Shown: one piece after another, positions 24,738-25,714 of the stretch
Layout of the letters: the number at the start of each line of letters is the position of its first letter
How positions within the stretch are numbered: position 1 is the first letter of the stretch
Assembly: GCA_938084875.1 (NCBI GenBank)
Contig: CALKFX010000101.1
Coordinates: 1-25,714 of the forward strand
DNA: 25,714 nt
Direction of reading: 5' to 3'
From: an uncultured Flavobacteriales bacterium
Lineage (GTDB): Bacteria > Bacteroidota > Bacteroidia > Flavobacteriales_D > Parvicellaceae
Translations under genes and position numbers: made by a program
Notes under the pieces: model-generated
Told to the model about the DNA's origin: nothing
Database searches by the model: none
Seen by the model: the letters and a program-made list of their open reading frames with translations, nothing else

Positions 24738-25714
24738 TTGAAGCGTTTTATACTAGCTGTTATTGTTTTATATTTTGGTTTGAGCAGTTCCTTTATTTAC
24801 TCTCAAAATGCTTTTGACCCCTACATTGTTATTGCTGGTAGTGTAAATGATGAAAACTATCAAAAACTAAGTGGAGTTAAAGTTGAAATAAAACAAGACA
24901 ATCAAGTCTTTAAATCTATCACTACTTCCCCTAAAGGCAAGTACAATGCCGTAGAAATTCCTTATGGATATATTTACACAATATCTTTTTCAAAAAATAA
25001 CTATGCAACTAAATCTATTCTAATAGATTCTAAAACTGGTTATTTCAAAGAGGAACAAAGCACTCAACCATTTGCCATTCCAATTACACTTCAAAGTAAA
25101 CAGCCTGGTATAGATTATTCTGTTATTTCAGATCAGCACGTTGGTAAAATTAGAATTATTAATGGCAATTTATCTTTGGATAATGTGTATAATAAACAAA
25201 GAAAAAACGAAATTGACAGACACTTTAAAGCGATAGAGGAACAAGCAAACTTAAAAGAATCTCAATTTAATAATCTCTTATACGAAGGAGACAATGCACT
25301 AAATAAGGAGGATTATTCTTTAGCGATTTTGAAATACGAAGAAGCTTTAAAAATTCATAAAGATGATTTAGTAGAAAATAAGATTAAAAAAGCGAAGAAA
25401 AACTTAGAGCTTATTAGTCAAGAAATGGAGCTAAACAAACAATACAACGATTTAATTACTAAAGGAGATAATGCTCTTTCATCAGGAAACAACACTTTGG
25501 CTTTAGAAAATTTCAAAAAAGCAAAAGAGTTAAATCCTGGAAATCAAATTGCTTATGACAAAATAAAACAGGTTGAAAAAGCCAATGACTTAGCAGCACA
25601 AAAAGAAATGTTAGAAAAATTTAATCAGAAAATGAATGCAGCAAAATCTGCATTGGATAATAAAAATTACCAACAAGCTATTGATTTATATAAAGAATCT
25701 TCAACAATTAATCC
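24738..25714 (+). CDS. Exported protein with carboxypeptidase-regulatory-like domain and TPR-like repeats (3' end cut off)
   Basis: An open frame with no stop runs from TTG 24738 to the window end, giving at least 325 residues. The N-terminus (MKRF, a hydrophobic core to about residue 19, then YSQNAF) is a signal peptide. Residues about 30-120 form a carboxypeptidase-regulatory-like beta domain (VIAGSVNDE, SGVKVEI, SPKGKYNAVEIP). Then come helical pairs of TPR type at about 176-206, 236-267 and 294-325, each with the pattern GDNAL or AKSAL followed by A(I/L)..Y/F..A. I see no catalytic motif. The TTG start is supported by a promoter 15 nt upstream and by the signal peptide directly behind it; no in-frame ATG exists before the exported domain. 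The role, perhaps envelope or adhesion scaffolding, is unknown. Confidence 0.8.
   Translation, partial: MKRFILAVIVLYFGLSSSFIYSQNAFDPYIVIAGSVNDENYQKLSGVKVEIKQDNQVFKSITTSPKGKYNAVEIPYGYIYTISFSKNNYATKSILIDSKTGYFKEEQSTQPFAIPITLQSKQPGIDYSVISDQHVGKIRIINGNLSLDNVYNKQRKNEIDRHFKAIEEQANLKESQFNNLLYEGDNALNKEDYSLAILKYEEALKIHKDDLVENKIKKAKKNLELISQEMELNKQYNDLITKGDNALSSGNNTLALENFKKAKELNPGNQIAYDKIKQVEKANDLAAQKEMLEKFNQKMNAAKSALDNKNYQQAIDLYKESSTIN

Noticed and set aside
1..25714. CRISPR array, IS element, integrase, prophage, toxin-antitoxin or other defence system
   Set aside because: No repeat-spacer pattern, transposase or integrase motif, or toxin pair was recognised; all genes fit ordinary chromosomal families.

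Overview
The window looks like a chromosomal segment of a low-GC, compact member of the Bacteroidota, most likely Flavobacteriales. Three things point there: very AT-rich coding sequence; -7 elements close to the Bacteroidota consensus TAnnTTTG, often only 5-25 nt before the start codon; and lineage-typical proteins (a T9SS-type C-terminal secretion domain, a fused CcsB-CcsA cytochrome c assembly protein, a RecQ with its zinc module far toward the C-terminus, and the tsaD/tamB divergent pair). I see no plasmid, phage, IS, CRISPR or defence genes. Apart from two partial end genes, every CDS is intact.

Layout, left to right. (1) 1-2010, minus strand: HEAT-like protein > DUF2520 Rossmann protein > KdsC-type HAD phosphatase > UbiA prenyltransferase (cut by the left edge), packed with 6 nt or less between genes or overlapping. 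(2) 2080-3661, minus: alpha/beta-hydrolase (monoglyceride-lipase-like) > YggS PLP protein, overlapping by 11 nt. (3) 3773-8013: large fused cytochrome c maturation protein (+), tail to tail with tsaD (-). (4) 8023-12501: giant tamB (+), starting only 9 nt from the tsaD start and ending in an overlap with recQ (-, 12491-14407). (5) 14461-16711: ilvE (+) and a thiolase (-), one nucleotide apart at their 3' ends. (6) 16845-16928: tRNA-Ser(GCU), followed by the only convincing intrinsic terminator of the window. (7) 16985-18175, minus: peroxiredoxin > thioredoxin-like > small conserved unknown protein, all overlapping. (8) 18263-19364, plus: VOC protein and DUF2461 protein, tail to tail with a Nudix hydrolase and prfC (minus, 19349-21371). 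(9) 21479-24636, plus: secreted C25 (gingipain-type) peptidase, then an HMG-CoA-lyase-type enzyme. (10) 24738-end, plus: an exported carboxypeptidase-regulatory/TPR protein cut by the right edge and starting with TTG.

Functionally this is mostly housekeeping: envelope biogenesis (KdsC, UbiA, TamB), respiration (CcsBA), translation and tRNA modification (TsaD, RF3, tRNA-Ser), DNA repair (RecQ), amino-acid and acyl-CoA metabolism (IlvE, thiolase, HMG-CoA lyase) and peroxide defence (Prx-Trx). I did not find a clear novel multi-gene system. The most worthwhile leads are the coupled Prx-Trx-small-protein operon, the near-leaderless promoter architecture with several TTG/GTG starts, the run of tail-to-tail overlapping genes without terminators, and the rearranged RecQ.
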